This document shows, piece by piece, positions 32,230 through 40,194 of a DNA stretch of 64,000 nt (its first letter is position 1; every line of letters begins with the position of its first letter). The position numbers and the translations under genes are program-made. Under the pieces are notes generated by a model. That model did no database searches and had not been told where the DNA came from. It was given only the letters and a program-made list of their open reading frames with translations. The stretch is from NCBI RefSeq assembly GCF_000213055.1, contig NZ_CM001165.1, forward strand, positions 7,247,445 to 7,311,444, read 5' to 3'. The DNA comes from Streptomyces sp. Tu6071. Lineage in GTDB: Bacteria; Actinomycetota; Actinomycetes; Streptomycetales; Streptomycetaceae.

Positions 32230-33012
32230 TCAGGGCCGGTAGACCTGTCCCGGCTTCGGCGCCCCGGGGGCCATCAGCTCCGGCACGGTCACGAAGGTGT
32301 AACCCTTCGCCCGCAGCGCGTCGATGATGTGCGGCACGGCGGGGACGGTGCCGTCATACAGGTCGTGCAGGAGGATCACGCCGTCCCGCTTGGACTGGTC
32401 GAGTATGCGCTTCTCTATGAGCTTCGAGTCCGTCGTCGCGTAGTCCTTCGCGGTCGCGCTCCACAGCACCTGCGCTATCCCGAACTCCTTGCATATCTTC
32501 GAGACCTCGTCGCTCGTGCGGCCCTGCGGCGGGCGCATCAGCGTGGGCGCCTTGCCGGTGAGGTCCTCGACGGCGTTCTGGGTGCGCGACAGCTCCCGGC
32601 GCACGTCCTTCTCGGACAGGTCCGTGAGCCTGCGGTGCGACCAGGTGTGCTCGGCGACCTCGTGGCCCTCGTCGGAGATCTGCTTGACGAGCTTCGGGTA
32701 GCGCTCGATGTGGTTCTTGCCGAGCAGGAAGAACGTCGCGTGGACCTTCTTCTCCTTGAGGATCTTCAGCAGCTGCGGCGTGTGCTTGCTGGGGCCCGCG
32801 TCGAAGGTGAGCGCGATGCACTTCGCCTTGCGGCAGTCCACCGGCTGATCGGCCATCAGGACCTTCGCGGAGGCGTGCCCGCGCTCGCTCGCCGGAGTCA
32901 CCGTGTGCAGGCTCGTGCAGCCGCTCAGGCCGAGCGCGAGGGCGGCGCTCGCGGTGAGCGCGGCGATCCTGGCACGGCCGCGGCGACGGGCGGGACGGGG
33001 GACTGCGGGCAT
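32230..33012 (-). CDS. Polysaccharide deacetylase (CE4) lipoprotein, variant metal motif
   Basis: A 260-residue exported protein with a basic N-terminus, a hydrophobic segment and lipobox LSGC (lipid-modified Cys near 31). The CE4 NodB domain shows ALTFDAGPSKHTPQLLKIL, EHTWSHRRLTDL (His pair), RPPQGRTSDE and VILLHDLYDGT. Motif 1 reads TFDAG, not the usual TFDDG, so the Asp that normally binds metal is Ala. Active site chemistry may be altered, although such variants recur in actinobacteria. It would act on the cell wall or other N-acetylated glycans outside the membrane. Confidence 0.85.
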   Translation of the reverse strand: MPAVPRPARRRGRARIAALTASAALALGLSGCTSLHTVTPASERGHASAKVLMADQPVDCRKAKCIALTFDAGPSKHTPQLLKILKEKKVHATFFLLGKNHIERYPKLVKQISDEGHEVAEHTWSHRRLTDLSEKDVRRELSRTQNAVEDLTGKAPTLMRPPQGRTSDEVSKICKEFGIAQVLWSATAKDYATTDSKLIEKRILDQSKRDGVILLHDLYDGTVPAVPHIIDALRAKGYTFVTVPELMAPGAPKPGQVYRP

Positions 33013-33131
33013 GGCGGTACTTCCTTCGGTCGAACGGGGCTGCGGGGGCGACCGCGCACCGCCGACCCGCCATGATCGCGAAAAGCGCAGTTCAGGGCGG
33101 AATCCGGGGTCGGATCGCGTCTTCGGCGACG

Positions 33132-33153
33132 ACTATACACACGAGGTATACAC
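33132..33153 (-). promoter_or_regulatory. Promoter/operator region of the deacetylase gene
   Basis: On the minus strand TATAGT (33132-33137) is a near-consensus -10. Two TATACAC direct repeats lie at 33134-33140 and 33147-33153 (plus-strand reading), in an AT-rich island unusual for this DNA. The rest of the 290-bp stretch up to 33303 shows no gene. Confidence 0.4.
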
Positions 33154-33303
33154 GCGGTTCATAGTGGTGCGGTGGTGCGATCAGGGAACCCGCAGGAGGT
33201 ACACGCGTCTCTCTCGATGCGCGGAAGAGGGCCCGGGTTGCCTCGCTTCCCGCGCGCGTCGGGAAAGAGACGGCCTCGGGGCCGTCGGGAGGGAGGGCCC
33301 GCC

Positions 33304-33513
33304 ATGCGCAGGGGGCTGCTGTGGGGAGTGCTGCTCGCGTGCGCGGCGGCGAATCTCGTGCTCGGTGTCGCCTTCGAACGCGGCCCGCTCGAAGTCGCCC
33401 TGCACGTCCTCAGCGGCACGGGCGCGCTTCTCGCCCTGCTCGGCCTCGTCCTCGCCCGCGACCGCGGGAACCCGGGGAGCGAGGAGGGCGGACGAGGTGT
33501 CACGCGCCGTTGA
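33304..33513 (+). CDS. Small two-helix membrane protein
   Basis: A 69-residue protein with two hydrophobic helices (GLLWGVLLACAAANLVLGVA and VALHVLSGTGALLALLGLVL) separated by a short charged loop and followed by a basic tail. GGAGGGAGGG lies before the ATG at 33304. A longer reading from 33172 adds Arg/Gly-rich residues without coding character. No family recognised. Confidence 0.6.
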   Translation: MRRGLLWGVLLACAAANLVLGVAFERGPLEVALHVLSGTGALLALLGLVLARDRGNPGSEEGGRGVTRR

Positions 33514-33576
33514 AAGGAACGCTGTTGGCGGACTTCGGGCGGCGGTTGCGCGTGCGCGTACCGGCGTCGGCCGCCC

Positions 33577-34002
33577 TTACCTCGTGTTGTCCGGGGTGGG
33601 CCGAGCCTCCGGAAGCGCCGCCGTCAGGTCCACCTCGACGAGCTGCCCGGGGTAGCCGAGCGCCGAGGTGCCGAGGAGGGTCGCCGCACTCGTGAGCGCC
33701 GGGCCGAGCGCCGAGCCCCGCAGGCGTTCCCACACCGCGTCGAGCGTCGCCCGGTCGGACGTCAGGACGTGGACGACGGTCCGCACCACGTCGGAGGGGC
33801 CCGCACCCGCGGCGGCAAGGGCGCGCAGCGCGTTCGCGACGACCTGGTCGGTCTGCGTCAGGACATCGCCCTCGCCGACGAGGCGACCCTCCGTGTCGAG
33901 GGGGCACTGGCCCGACAAGTAGGCGGTCGGTCCGGCGGGGACGACGGTGACGTGGCTGTAGCCGGGGGTCGGGTGGAGACCTTCCGGATGAATCCTGCGC
34001 AT
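33577..34002 (-). CDS. ridA: RidA/YjgF/Rid family protein
   Basis: A 141-residue soluble protein. The Rid pattern is visible: the N-terminal IHPEGLHPTPGYSHVTVVPA, AYLSGQCPLDTEGRLVGEGD, QTDQVVANALRALAAAGAGP, and the C-terminal LGTSALGYPGQLVEVDLTAA. Canonical RidA has an Arg at the active site in a TTVYLRD-like strand followed by the A-R-x-x-V motif. Here the equivalent strands read VVRTVVHVLTSDRATLDAVW, so deaminase activity on enamine/imine intermediates is likely but not certain (this may be a Rid1-7 subgroup). The ATG has AGGGAGGACC upstream. Confidence 0.85.
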   Translation of the reverse strand: MRRIHPEGLHPTPGYSHVTVVPAGPTAYLSGQCPLDTEGRLVGEGDVLTQTDQVVANALRALAAAGAGPSDVVRTVVHVLTSDRATLDAVWERLRGSALGPALTSAATLLGTSALGYPGQLVEVDLTAALPEARPTPDNTR

Positions 34003-34258
34003 GGTCCTCCCTTCGCGGCCGAGGGGCACCCTAGTGCGCGAGAGGCGTCTCCCGCGACGCCTTTGGCGCGCCCGACGGACGGCTCGCCCCCAATCGGGTG
34101 AAGGCCCGGCGGGTGCGTCGCGCGCCGTCCCGTGGCACGTCAGGGCGGGCGCCGGGGGTGTCGCGGGGTGTCACGGGGCATCGGCTCCGGGTGCGCCCCG
34201 GAGCGGCCGGGGGTTCTCTTGAAGCGCCGGACGAGCGTCCGGGCCGAGAGGAGGAACC

Positions 34259-34474
34259 GTGCGCATATTGAAGGCGACCCAGGATGCCGGGGAAGCCCCG
34301 TCCCTCGTGTGGCACGCGATGGACGAAGGGGACAAGGCGCTGTGCGGCGCCCGTGTGCCCGATGCCCCGCCCGCCCCGAACGACGCCGGTGAGCGCTACT
34401 GCCCCGCGTGCATGAACCGCGTCGACACGCATGTCACGCCGGTGGCCGAAAAGACGGCGGGCCCGCGCGGCTGA
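34259..34474 (+). CDS. Small protein with two Cys pairs, possible zinc ribbon
   Basis: A 71-residue protein from a GTG start behind GAGAGGAGGAACC. The four Cys-bearing positions cluster as ALCGARVP and RYCPACMNRV, a possible but incomplete zinc knuckle (three Cys plus a nearby His). The sequence is otherwise polar. I do not recognise a named family; similar small proteins occur widely in Streptomyces. Confidence 0.6.
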   Translation: MRILKATQDAGEAPSLVWHAMDEGDKALCGARVPDAPPAPNDAGERYCPACMNRVDTHVTPVAEKTAGPRG

Positions 34475-34729
34475 CCCCCGAGGAGATGCCCGACCTCCGA
34501 CCCGCGAGCCGGCACCGCCGTGCTCGCGGGACCGTCATGTCCCGGGCCGCCGAAAGAGGCGTCCCGCGAGGCCGGGATCGGCCGGTGCCATCCGCGGCGG
34601 CACCCCGAACCGTGTCCTTTCACGTGGCGCGGCACCCCCAGACCCTCCCGTACCGCGATCGCGCGTGCCCGCCTCGCGACGCGTGCGACGCCCTCCTGGC
34701 CCGGCACGGCCCCGCTCCGTGACGTGCAA
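34475..34729. other. Intergenic stretch without a supported gene
   Basis: Open frames on both strands here have no ribosome binding site with a plausible start and read as Arg/Pro-rich shadows. The stretch ends at a long palindromic terminator at 34730. Confidence 0.5.
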
Positions 34730-34769
34730 GAGGGCCGCACACGCGCGCGTGCGCGCGTGTGCGGCCCTC
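34730..34769. terminator. Near-perfect 19-bp palindromic terminator with CG repeats
   Basis: GAGGGCCGCACACGCGCGC (34730-34748) pairs with GCGCGTGTGCGGCCCTC and flanking bases up to 34769 with almost no loop. The core is an alternating (CG)n tract that could also adopt Z-form or cruciform structure. It lies between the small Cys protein gene and the convergent DUF6479-like gene. Confidence 0.8.
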
Positions 34770-34802
34770 TGTACGGCCCCGTGTCCCCGTTGCCTGCTCG
34801 GC

Positions 34803-35155
34803 TCAGCCGAAGCCGCCGCTGCCGAACCCTCCGCTGCTGTTCTCGTCCCACTTGCGTTCCTTCTGCGAAGGGCTGCGCCGGTTCTGCCCCGTCCCCCGCC
34901 GTTCAGCTCGTGCGGCGTCAGCCGGGCCTCGCGCGGCTCCATCTCGTCCGGCTCGCGCAGCTCGCGCTCCTCGCCGATCGGGCCGCCCTCGGGCAGGTGG
35001 GGCTGCTCGTCGGGCTTCGGCGGGGCGGGTTGGCGCGCCCGGAGCCTGCGCCCGTAGGCGAAGGCCGCGATCAGTGCCGCGACGACGAACACACCGATGA
35101 CCGGCATGATGATCGCGGCCGAGTTGGCCGCCAGGTTCCACTGGGTCGTGTCCAT
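34803..35155 (-). pseudogene. DUF6479-like membrane protein gene interrupted by a frameshift
   Basis: The first 80 or so codons (MDTTQWNLAANSAAIIMPVI, one membrane helix, then a charged tail to RLTPHELNGG) read in one frame. The family-typical C-terminus (GTGQNRRSPSQKERKWDENS followed by SGGFGSGGFG) is in the next frame. The switch maps to a G5/G4-rich run on the minus strand (plus-strand 34886-34900, CCCCGTCCCCC). One missing G would explain it. An intact product would be about 117 residues. It may be a true indel or a sequencing error. Without the shift, the frame runs on into non-coding sequence. Confidence 0.7.
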
Positions 35156-35373
35156 AAGAAACGGATACCCCCTAAGCTGTTCCGCGTATCATCCAAAAGG
35201 GCTTATACGGGTCTAAACGGATGAAATATTCCGTGGCGGGGAGTGGATAGACCCTCGTCACCCCGCCAGGTACCCCGTGGCGCGGAGGTGAACAGCCGTC
35301 CCGCCCGGAAGAACCCTCCGTACCGCTCGCGGGCGCCGCACCCCGCCTCCCGTCCAGGCGGTCCCGGGGCCAC

Positions 35374-35379
35374 TACGCT
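35374..35379 (+). promoter_or_regulatory. -10 hexamer TACGCT, leaderless methyltransferase mRNA
   Basis: TACGCT ends 7 nt before the GTG at 35387. The 200 bp before it, shared with the divergent DUF6479-like gene, are AT-rich for this genome (around 35170-35235) and contain a GGGTAT hexamer facing the minus-strand gene. Confidence 0.5.
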
Positions 35380-35386
35380 CTGCCGG

Positions 35387-36124
35387 GTGTTCACCTCTCA
35401 GGGACCGACTCTCCGCGAGCTGGCCACCCAGGCGCTCTCCTCCGTCGAGCAGGGCTACGACCTGCTCGCGCCCAAGTTCGACGCGACGCCCTTCCGCACG
35501 CCCGAGCCGTGGCTGCACGCCGTCACGAAGGCCCTGCGCCCGCTCGGCCCCTTCGACGACGGCCTCGACCTGTGCACGGGCACGGGCGCGGGCCTGCGCA
35601 CGCTGCTGCCGCTGTGCCGCCGCCGCGTGACGGGGGTCGACTTCAGCGCCGGGATGCTCGAAGTGGCCCGTACCGTCGCCGCGCGGACCCACCCCGTGAC
35701 GGGGCCGCCCGCCGTGGACTGGGTCCGCGCCGACGCGATGGCGCTGCCCTTCCGCGAGGGCTACGACCTCGCGGTGAGCTTCGGCGCCTTCGGCCACTTC
35801 CTGCCCGACGACCGGCCCCGGCTCTTCGCCCGGGTCCGCCAGTCGCTGCGCCCCGGGGGCGTCCTCGCCTTCCCGCTCGCCGCCCCGCTGTCCGCGAGCA
35901 CTTCCGCGTGGTGGGCCGCGAGCGGCTTCGACGCGGCGATGCGACTGCGCAACGCGCTGCGCAGGCCGCCGTTCGTCATGTACTACCGCACGTGGCCCTA
36001 CAGCGCGGTCCGCGGCGACCTCCTCCGGGCCGGTTTCGCCGAGCGCCTCGTCCCGCTCGACGACTTCGGCCACCGCCCCGACGGCACCCCCCGCGCCGCC
36101 CTCCTGGTGGCCCGCAAGCTCTGA
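35387..36124 (+). CDS. Class I SAM-dependent methyltransferase
   Basis: A 245-residue methyltransferase. Motif I is DLCTGTGAGLRTLLPL (about 54-69), motif II VTGVDFSAGMLEVAR, and motif IV-like DLAVSFGAFGHFLPDD. The C-terminus carries a region resembling small-molecule methyltransferases (AWWAASGFDAAMRL, YYRTWPYSAVRGDLLRAGF). The GTG start is favoured because a -10 hexamer stands 7 nt before it. The substrate is unknown. It ends about 70 bp before the convergent repeat-protein gene. Confidence 0.85.
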   Translation: MFTSQGPTLRELATQALSSVEQGYDLLAPKFDATPFRTPEPWLHAVTKALRPLGPFDDGLDLCTGTGAGLRTLLPLCRRRVTGVDFSAGMLEVARTVAARTHPVTGPPAVDWVRADAMALPFREGYDLAVSFGAFGHFLPDDRPRLFARVRQSLRPGGVLAFPLAAPLSASTSAWWAASGFDAAMRLRNALRRPPFVMYYRTWPYSAVRGDLLRAGFAERLVPLDDFGHRPDGTPRAALLVARKL

Positions 36125-36195
36125 GGACGGCCCGCGCGAGCCCTGCGGTACGAGCCCCTCGCTCGGGTACGGGCCCGGCGCGCCCCCATGCCCGG

Positions 36196-37443
36196 TCAGG
36201 CGCCCGGTCCCCGGGTCCCGTACCCCTGCACGACGGGCCGCCACGGCGGATCCAGGCGGGGGAGCGTCGAGCCGACCGCCCACAGCGCGGGGCCGCCCGG
36301 CGAGGCGCCTGGCACGCGGGTCACGTCGAAGAAGGAGGCGCCCTCACCGGCCGCGCCGTCGGCGGGCGGCACGAGGCGCCACGTGCCGTGCGCGTCGCGG
36401 TGCAGCGAGAAGGCGGGCGTCGTCGCGTCCTCGCGCTCGCCGACCGCCCACACGCCGCCCGCGCCGTCACCCGTCACCGCGTGCAGCTGACCGGCCACGT
36501 CCGGCACCTCCTCGCGCGTCCACGCGGCGCCGTCCCAGTGCAGGACCAGCGGTCGCGTGCCCGTGCCGTCCGGCGGGCTGCTCGCGCCGACCGCCCACAC
36601 GTCGTCGGGCGCGAGCGCCGTCACGCCGTCGAGCGCCTCGCCGCGGCCCGCCGTGTGCGGCGCCGGTACGGACCGCCAGGCCGCGCCGTCCCAGTGCTCG
36701 GCCAGCGGCCGGCCCTCGCCCTGCTCCCCGTACGCGACCCCCACCGCCCACAACCCGCCCGCGCCGTCCGCCGTGAGCCCCGAGAGCAGCGCCTCGCCTT
36801 CCGGCCGGGCCGGGGGCACCGAGGTCCACCGCTCGCCGTCCCAGCGGTAGGCGAGCGGGCGGGGCGCGGCCACGCGGTCCTCCGCCGTCACGCCCACCGC
36901 CCACACCTCGCCGCCGCGCCCCGCTGCGAGCGCGAGGGGGTAGGCGGAGCGGCGCGCGGGCTCGGCGGGCAGCGGCACCTCGCGCCAGCGCGCGCCGTCC
37001 CAGTGCCGCGCGAGCGCGCGGTCCTGGCGCGCGGGCGCGTCGTCCCACGAACCGACCGCCCATACATCGGCGCGTCCGCGGGCGAGCACGGCGTCCAGCT
37101 CGCCGTTCCCCGCGTGCCCCGGCACCGTCGTCGCGCGCCACGCCGTCCCGTCGAAGTGCTCGGCCACGGGGACGTCGACGCCCGCCGCGTTCTCGCGGTA
37201 GCCGACGGCCCACGCGTCCCCGGGCCCGCGCGCCGTCACCCCGCGCAACTCCTCGTTCCGCTCCGGGCCCGCGGCGCGCCACGCGTGCCACGCGGCACCC
37301 GCGCGCGGCTCCGGCTCGGGCGCCGCGACGGCGGGCCCGGCCCCCGCCGCGCACACCAGGCCGAGCACCAGCGCCCCGGCCCGCCGCCCCCGTACCGCCC
37401 GTGTCGCCCGCCCGGCGGCCCCGCGCCTCGCTGCCCTCGCCAT
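36196..37443 (-). CDS. Secreted WAVG-repeat protein, probable beta-propeller
   Basis: A 415-residue exported protein. The signal peptide is Arg-rich with a hydrophobic core (GALVLGLVCAAGAGPAVAAP). The mature part consists of about seven repeats of 45-50 residues with the pattern GVTARGPGDAWAVG, then HWDGAAW and a short linker; WAVG or WAVG-like blocks recur through the chain. This periodicity is typical of beta-propellers. No catalytic motif is evident, so binding of a ligand or surface structure is the likely role. ATG at 37443 with GGGAG upstream. Confidence 0.75.
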   Translation of the reverse strand: MARAARRGAAGRATRAVRGRRAGALVLGLVCAAGAGPAVAAPEPEPRAGAAWHAWRAAGPERNEELRGVTARGPGDAWAVGYRENAAGVDVPVAEHFDGTAWRATTVPGHAGNGELDAVLARGRADVWAVGSWDDAPARQDRALARHWDGARWREVPLPAEPARRSAYPLALAAGRGGEVWAVGVTAEDRVAAPRPLAYRWDGERWTSVPPARPEGEALLSGLTADGAGGLWAVGVAYGEQGEGRPLAEHWDGAAWRSVPAPHTAGRGEALDGVTALAPDDVWAVGASSPPDGTGTRPLVLHWDGAAWTREEVPDVAGQLHAVTGDGAGGVWAVGEREDATTPAFSLHRDAHGTWRLVPPADGAAGEGASFFDVTRVPGASPGGPALWAVGSTLPRLDPPWRPVVQGYGTRGPGA

Positions 37444-37575
37444 GACCACTCCCTCGCTCGTCCACGCCGTGGCCTGCCAACGCCCGGGACCGGGCGCGGG
37501 TTGCGGGAGCGGCCCCGATCGGCCCCAAGCGGCGGGGCGGTCCGCGGGAGGCGAGGGAGGGGCGCGGGTACACGT

Positions 37576-37606
37576 AAGGGCCGCCTCGGCATACGGGGCG
37601 GCCCTT
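37576..37606 (-). terminator. Terminator of the rhodanese gene
   Basis: AAGGGCCGCC (37576-37585) and GGCGGCCCTT (37597-37606) form a perfect 10-bp stem 15 bp past the stop of the minus-strand rhodanese gene. Confidence 0.75.
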
Positions 37607-37620
37607 CGCTGTGCGAGGGT

Positions 37621-38187
37621 TCAGCGGTCGCGCAGCGCCTCGATCGTCGCGTCGATCGCGCTGTCGTCCGGCCGGTTGAACGGCAGCCTGCCGAGGACGG
37701 CGGCCATGCCGCACGAGCCCGAGACGCCGGAGTGGACGAGGCCGCCCGCGATGCCCACCGCGAGGAGCCGGGCCTTGGGCGCCTTGCGCCCCGCCAGCAG
37801 TCCGAGCAGCACCAGCGAGCCCGCGGCGAAACGCACCTGCCGGTTCATGTCCCACGGCGTGCGCCCGCCGCCGGCCGACAGCTCCAGGTCGCCGCCCTCC
37901 TCGGACCAGGCGTTGGTGCCGCCGCTGAGGACCGCCGCGCCGACGCCTCGCTCCGCGAGCCGCGTCCGCGCGGCCTCGGAGCGTGGCCCCGCCGCGCACA
38001 CGACGAGGAGGTCGCCGTCACCGGTGGTCTCGCGCAGCACCGGCACCGCGCGGTCGAGCTGGTCGAGCGGCACGTTGTAGGCGCCGGGCAGGTGCCCGGC
38101 GGCGAATTCGCCGGGGGAGCGGACGTCGACGACGGTCAGCTCCTTGAGACGCGCGCGTGCCTCGGCGGGAGAAAGGTGGGTGGTCAT
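37621..38187 (-). CDS. Rhodanese-domain protein with C-terminal DUF2892 membrane part
   Basis: A 188-residue protein. Residues about 10-105 form a rhodanese domain (VVDVRSPGEFAAGHLPGAYN) with active-site Cys64 in VVCAAGPRS. The rest is a DUF2892-like membrane segment (MNRQVRFAAGSLVLLGLLAG onward) with a Cys-containing GSCGMAAVLG near the C-terminus. It would transfer sulfane sulfur at the inner membrane face, fitting the YeeE-type transporter elsewhere in this window. TATGAT lies six bases before the ATG, so the mRNA is probably leaderless. Confidence 0.88.
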   Translation of the reverse strand: MTTHLSPAEARARLKELTVVDVRSPGEFAAGHLPGAYNVPLDQLDRAVPVLRETTGDGDLLVVCAAGPRSEAARTRLAERGVGAAVLSGGTNAWSEEGGDLELSAGGGRTPWDMNRQVRFAAGSLVLLGLLAGRKAPKARLLAVGIAGGLVHSGVSGSCGMAAVLGRLPFNRPDDSAIDATIEALRDR

Positions 38188-38193
38188 GCTTCG

Positions 38194-38199
38194 ATCATA
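38194..38199 (-). promoter_or_regulatory. -10 hexamer TATGAT, leaderless rhodanese mRNA
   Basis: On the minus strand TATGAT is followed by CGAAGC and the ATG at 38187. It is one mismatch from TATAAT. Confidence 0.6.
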
Positions 38200-38318
38200 C
38201 GTACGAGTCCACGGACCCGGCCGGGGAGGTCCGATGCCCCGGCCCGGCCCGCACGGCCCCCGCTCCGGGCCCTCGGCCGAGTGCTCACGCTCCCCTCCGC
38301 CGAGCCCTCCGGCTCTCG

Positions 38319-38780
38319 TCAGTCGAGGCAGAACTCGTTGCCCTCGGGGTCGGCGAGGACGAGGTGCCCCGCGCTCAGCGGCGGCTCCGGCTCGTACCGC
38401 GCGAGCCGCCGGGCCCCGAGCGCCACGAGCCGCGCGCACTCCGCCTCCAGCGCCGCCATCCGCTCCTCGCCCGCGAGCCCCGGCGCGGCCCGTACGTCCA
38501 GGTGCACCCTGTTCTTCGCCGTCTTCCCCTCCGGCACCCGCTGGAAGAAGACCCGCGGTCCGGCACCCGCCGGGTCCTCGATCGCCGAGCGCGTCCGGCG
38601 CGCCTCCTCCGGCACCCCGAGCCGCGCGAGGAAGGCGTCCCACGCCGCGAGCGGGTCCTCGCCCTCGGCGAGTTCGGCACCCGGCGGGCCGGGGAGCACG
38701 TACCCGAGCGCGTCGCGCCAGAAGAGGGAGAGGGCCACCGGGTCGTGGGCGTCGAAGGTGACCTGGAAGGTACGGCTCAT
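38319..38780 (-). CDS. VOC family protein (glyoxalase/bleomycin-resistance fold)
   Basis: A 153-residue protein of two beta-alpha-beta-beta-beta modules. It begins SRTFQVTFDAHDPVALSLFW, and the second module contains NRVHLDVRA and ends with SAGHLVLADPEGNEFCLD, the typical VOC C-terminal strand with the metal-ligand Glu position. The ligand or substrate is unknown. It is divergent from a WYL regulator gene, with a perfect inverted repeat between them, so it is probably the regulator's target. Confidence 0.85.
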   Translation of the reverse strand: MSRTFQVTFDAHDPVALSLFWRDALGYVLPGPPGAELAEGEDPLAAWDAFLARLGVPEEARRTRSAIEDPAGAGPRVFFQRVPEGKTAKNRVHLDVRAAPGLAGEERMAALEAECARLVALGARRLARYEPEPPLSAGHLVLADPEGNEFCLD

Positions 38781-38857
38781 GACGGGCTCCGTTCGTCGTT
38801 CGCTCTTCGCCGCGGTCGTGCCCCCCGCGCGTGTGTGCGGGGGCGTGTGCGCACCCT

Positions 38858-38883
38858 GACAGGAAAAGCGGACGGTTCCTGTC
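38858..38883. promoter_or_regulatory. Inverted repeat GACAGGAA-N10-TTCCTGTC between VOC and WYL genes
   Basis: A perfect 8-bp dyad (38858-38865 and 38876-38883). A related CTGTCACAG lies at 38892-38900. It is centrally placed between two divergent start codons and is the best candidate operator for the WYL regulator. Confidence 0.6.
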
Positions 38884-38931
38884 CGCGACATCTGTCACAG
38901 TGGGCGCGGCGATCACGGACGAGGGGGAACG

Positions 38932-39948
38932 GTGACGGAGACGGCGGCGCGTGACGGCGAACGGAGTACGACCGAACGGGTGCTCGTCCTCCTCGGCCTC
39001 CTCCAGCGCGGGCGGAGCTGGAGCGGCCCCGAGCTGGCAGCGCGGCTCGGCGTCACGAGCCGCACCGTGCGCCGCGACGTCGAGCGGCTGCGCGCGCTCG
39101 GCTACCCCGTGCACGCCCTCCAGGGCGTCGGCGGGGGCTACCGGCTCGGCGCGGGCAGTGAGCTGCCGCCGCTGCTGCTCGACGACGAGGAGGCGACCGC
39201 CACCGCGGCCTCGCTGCTCGCCGGGGCCGGCGGGGGAGGGCCCGGCGCGGGAGAGGCCGCGCTGCGCGCCCTCGCCAAGATCGACCGCGTCATGCCCGCC
39301 CGGCTGCGCCACGAGGTGAGCGCGCTCGCCGGGGCCGTCGAGTTCTTCGAGGGCGGCCCCGAGCGCGTGGAGCCCGCGAGCCTCGTGACCCTCGCCGGGG
39401 CCTGCCGCGACGAAGTCGAGGCCCGCTTCCGCTACCCCTCGCGCGGCGAGGTGACCGAGCGCCGCGTCGAGCCGTACCGCCTCGTCGCCTCCGACCGCCG
39501 GTGGTACCTCCTCGCCTACGACCTCGACCGCGACGACTGGCGCACGTTCCGCGTCGACCGCATGACCGAGGTCGCCGCGCGCACCTGGCGGTTCACCCCG
39601 CGCCCGGCCCCCGAGGACGCGGCGGCCTACGTCCAGCGCGGCGTGGTCACGGGCGCCTACCCGCACCGCGCCCGCTTCCTCGTGCACGCCCCCGCCGAAG
39701 AGGTACGCGCCCAGGTCCCCGCGTCCGCCGCGCTCGTCCATGCCCGCGGCGAGCACGCCTGCGAACTCGTCAGCGGCGGCAGCGTGCCGGACCGCATCCT
39801 CGCGTACGTCGCGATGCTCGGCCACCCCTTCGAGGTCATCGAACCGCCCGAGCTGGTCGAGCGCTGCGCGGCGATGGCCGAGCGCCTCCGCGCGGCGGCC
39901 GAGCGCCGCGTCTCCCCGGCCGAGGACAGCCGCACGCCGGGCAACTGA
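38932..39948 (+). CDS. HTH-WYL domain transcriptional regulator
   Basis: A 338-residue DeoR-like helix-turn-helix regulator. The N-terminal HTH is ERVLVLLGLLQRGRSWSGPE, then LAARLGVTSRTVRRDVERLR. The WYL domain lies at about 140-220 with VEPYRLVASDRRWYLLAYDL, and a WCX C-terminal extension follows (HACELVSGGSVPDRILAYVA). WYL domains sense nucleotides, ssDNA or small ligands. The GTG start has GAGGGGG upstream. It is divergent from a VOC gene with a palindromic operator between. Confidence 0.92.
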   Translation: MTETAARDGERSTTERVLVLLGLLQRGRSWSGPELAARLGVTSRTVRRDVERLRALGYPVHALQGVGGGYRLGAGSELPPLLLDDEEATATAASLLAGAGGGGPGAGEAALRALAKIDRVMPARLRHEVSALAGAVEFFEGGPERVEPASLVTLAGACRDEVEARFRYPSRGEVTERRVEPYRLVASDRRWYLLAYDLDRDDWRTFRVDRMTEVAARTWRFTPRPAPEDAAAYVQRGVVTGAYPHRARFLVHAPAEEVRAQVPASAALVHARGEHACELVSGGSVPDRILAYVAMLGHPFEVIEPPELVERCAAMAERLRAAAERRVSPAEDSRTPGN

Positions 39949-39964
39949 GCCCCCGCGCGCACCA

Positions 39965-40012
39965 ATTGGTCCAGACGAACACCTTGACGCGCACCGCCCG
40001 CCGCTCTTGAAT
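39965..40012 (+). promoter_or_regulatory. GH16 promoter with a DasR-like GGTCCAGAC site
   Basis: TTGACG (39984-39989) and TTGAAT (40007-40012) are spaced by 17 bp. ATTGGTCCAGACGAAC at 39965-39980 keeps the GGTCnAGAC core of DasR-type sites that control chitinase and amino-sugar genes in Streptomyces, with 11 of 16 consensus positions. The leader from there to 40194 shows no gene. Confidence 0.45.
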
Positions 40013-40194
40013 CGATGAGGCCGACAAGTGAACGCGGCGGACGCCCCCCACGGCCCTGCGGCTTCACTTCCTGGCGAGGGCGGAGTGTGCACCGGGCGCG
40101 CGGGCACACCACGCACGGGGCCCCCACGCCCCGTACGCCCTCTTGCTCCGCGCCGGCACAGGTTCCCCCCACCACTTCCCCCACCGAAAGCGAA

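Noticed and set aside
33013..33130. A c-di-AMP (ydaO) riboswitch in the deacetylase leader
   Set aside because: The leader is G-rich and structured but I could not find the conserved ydaO blocks.
34886..34900. Programmed frameshifting as the explanation for the split DUF6479-like frame
   Set aside because: There is no X-XXY-YYZ slippery heptamer or obvious downstream pseudoknot; a homopolymer indel is simpler.
36148..36173. A hairpin between the methyltransferase and the WAVG-repeat gene
   Set aside because: GTACGAGC and GCTCGGGTAC pair only with a two-base bulge; too weak to list as a terminator.
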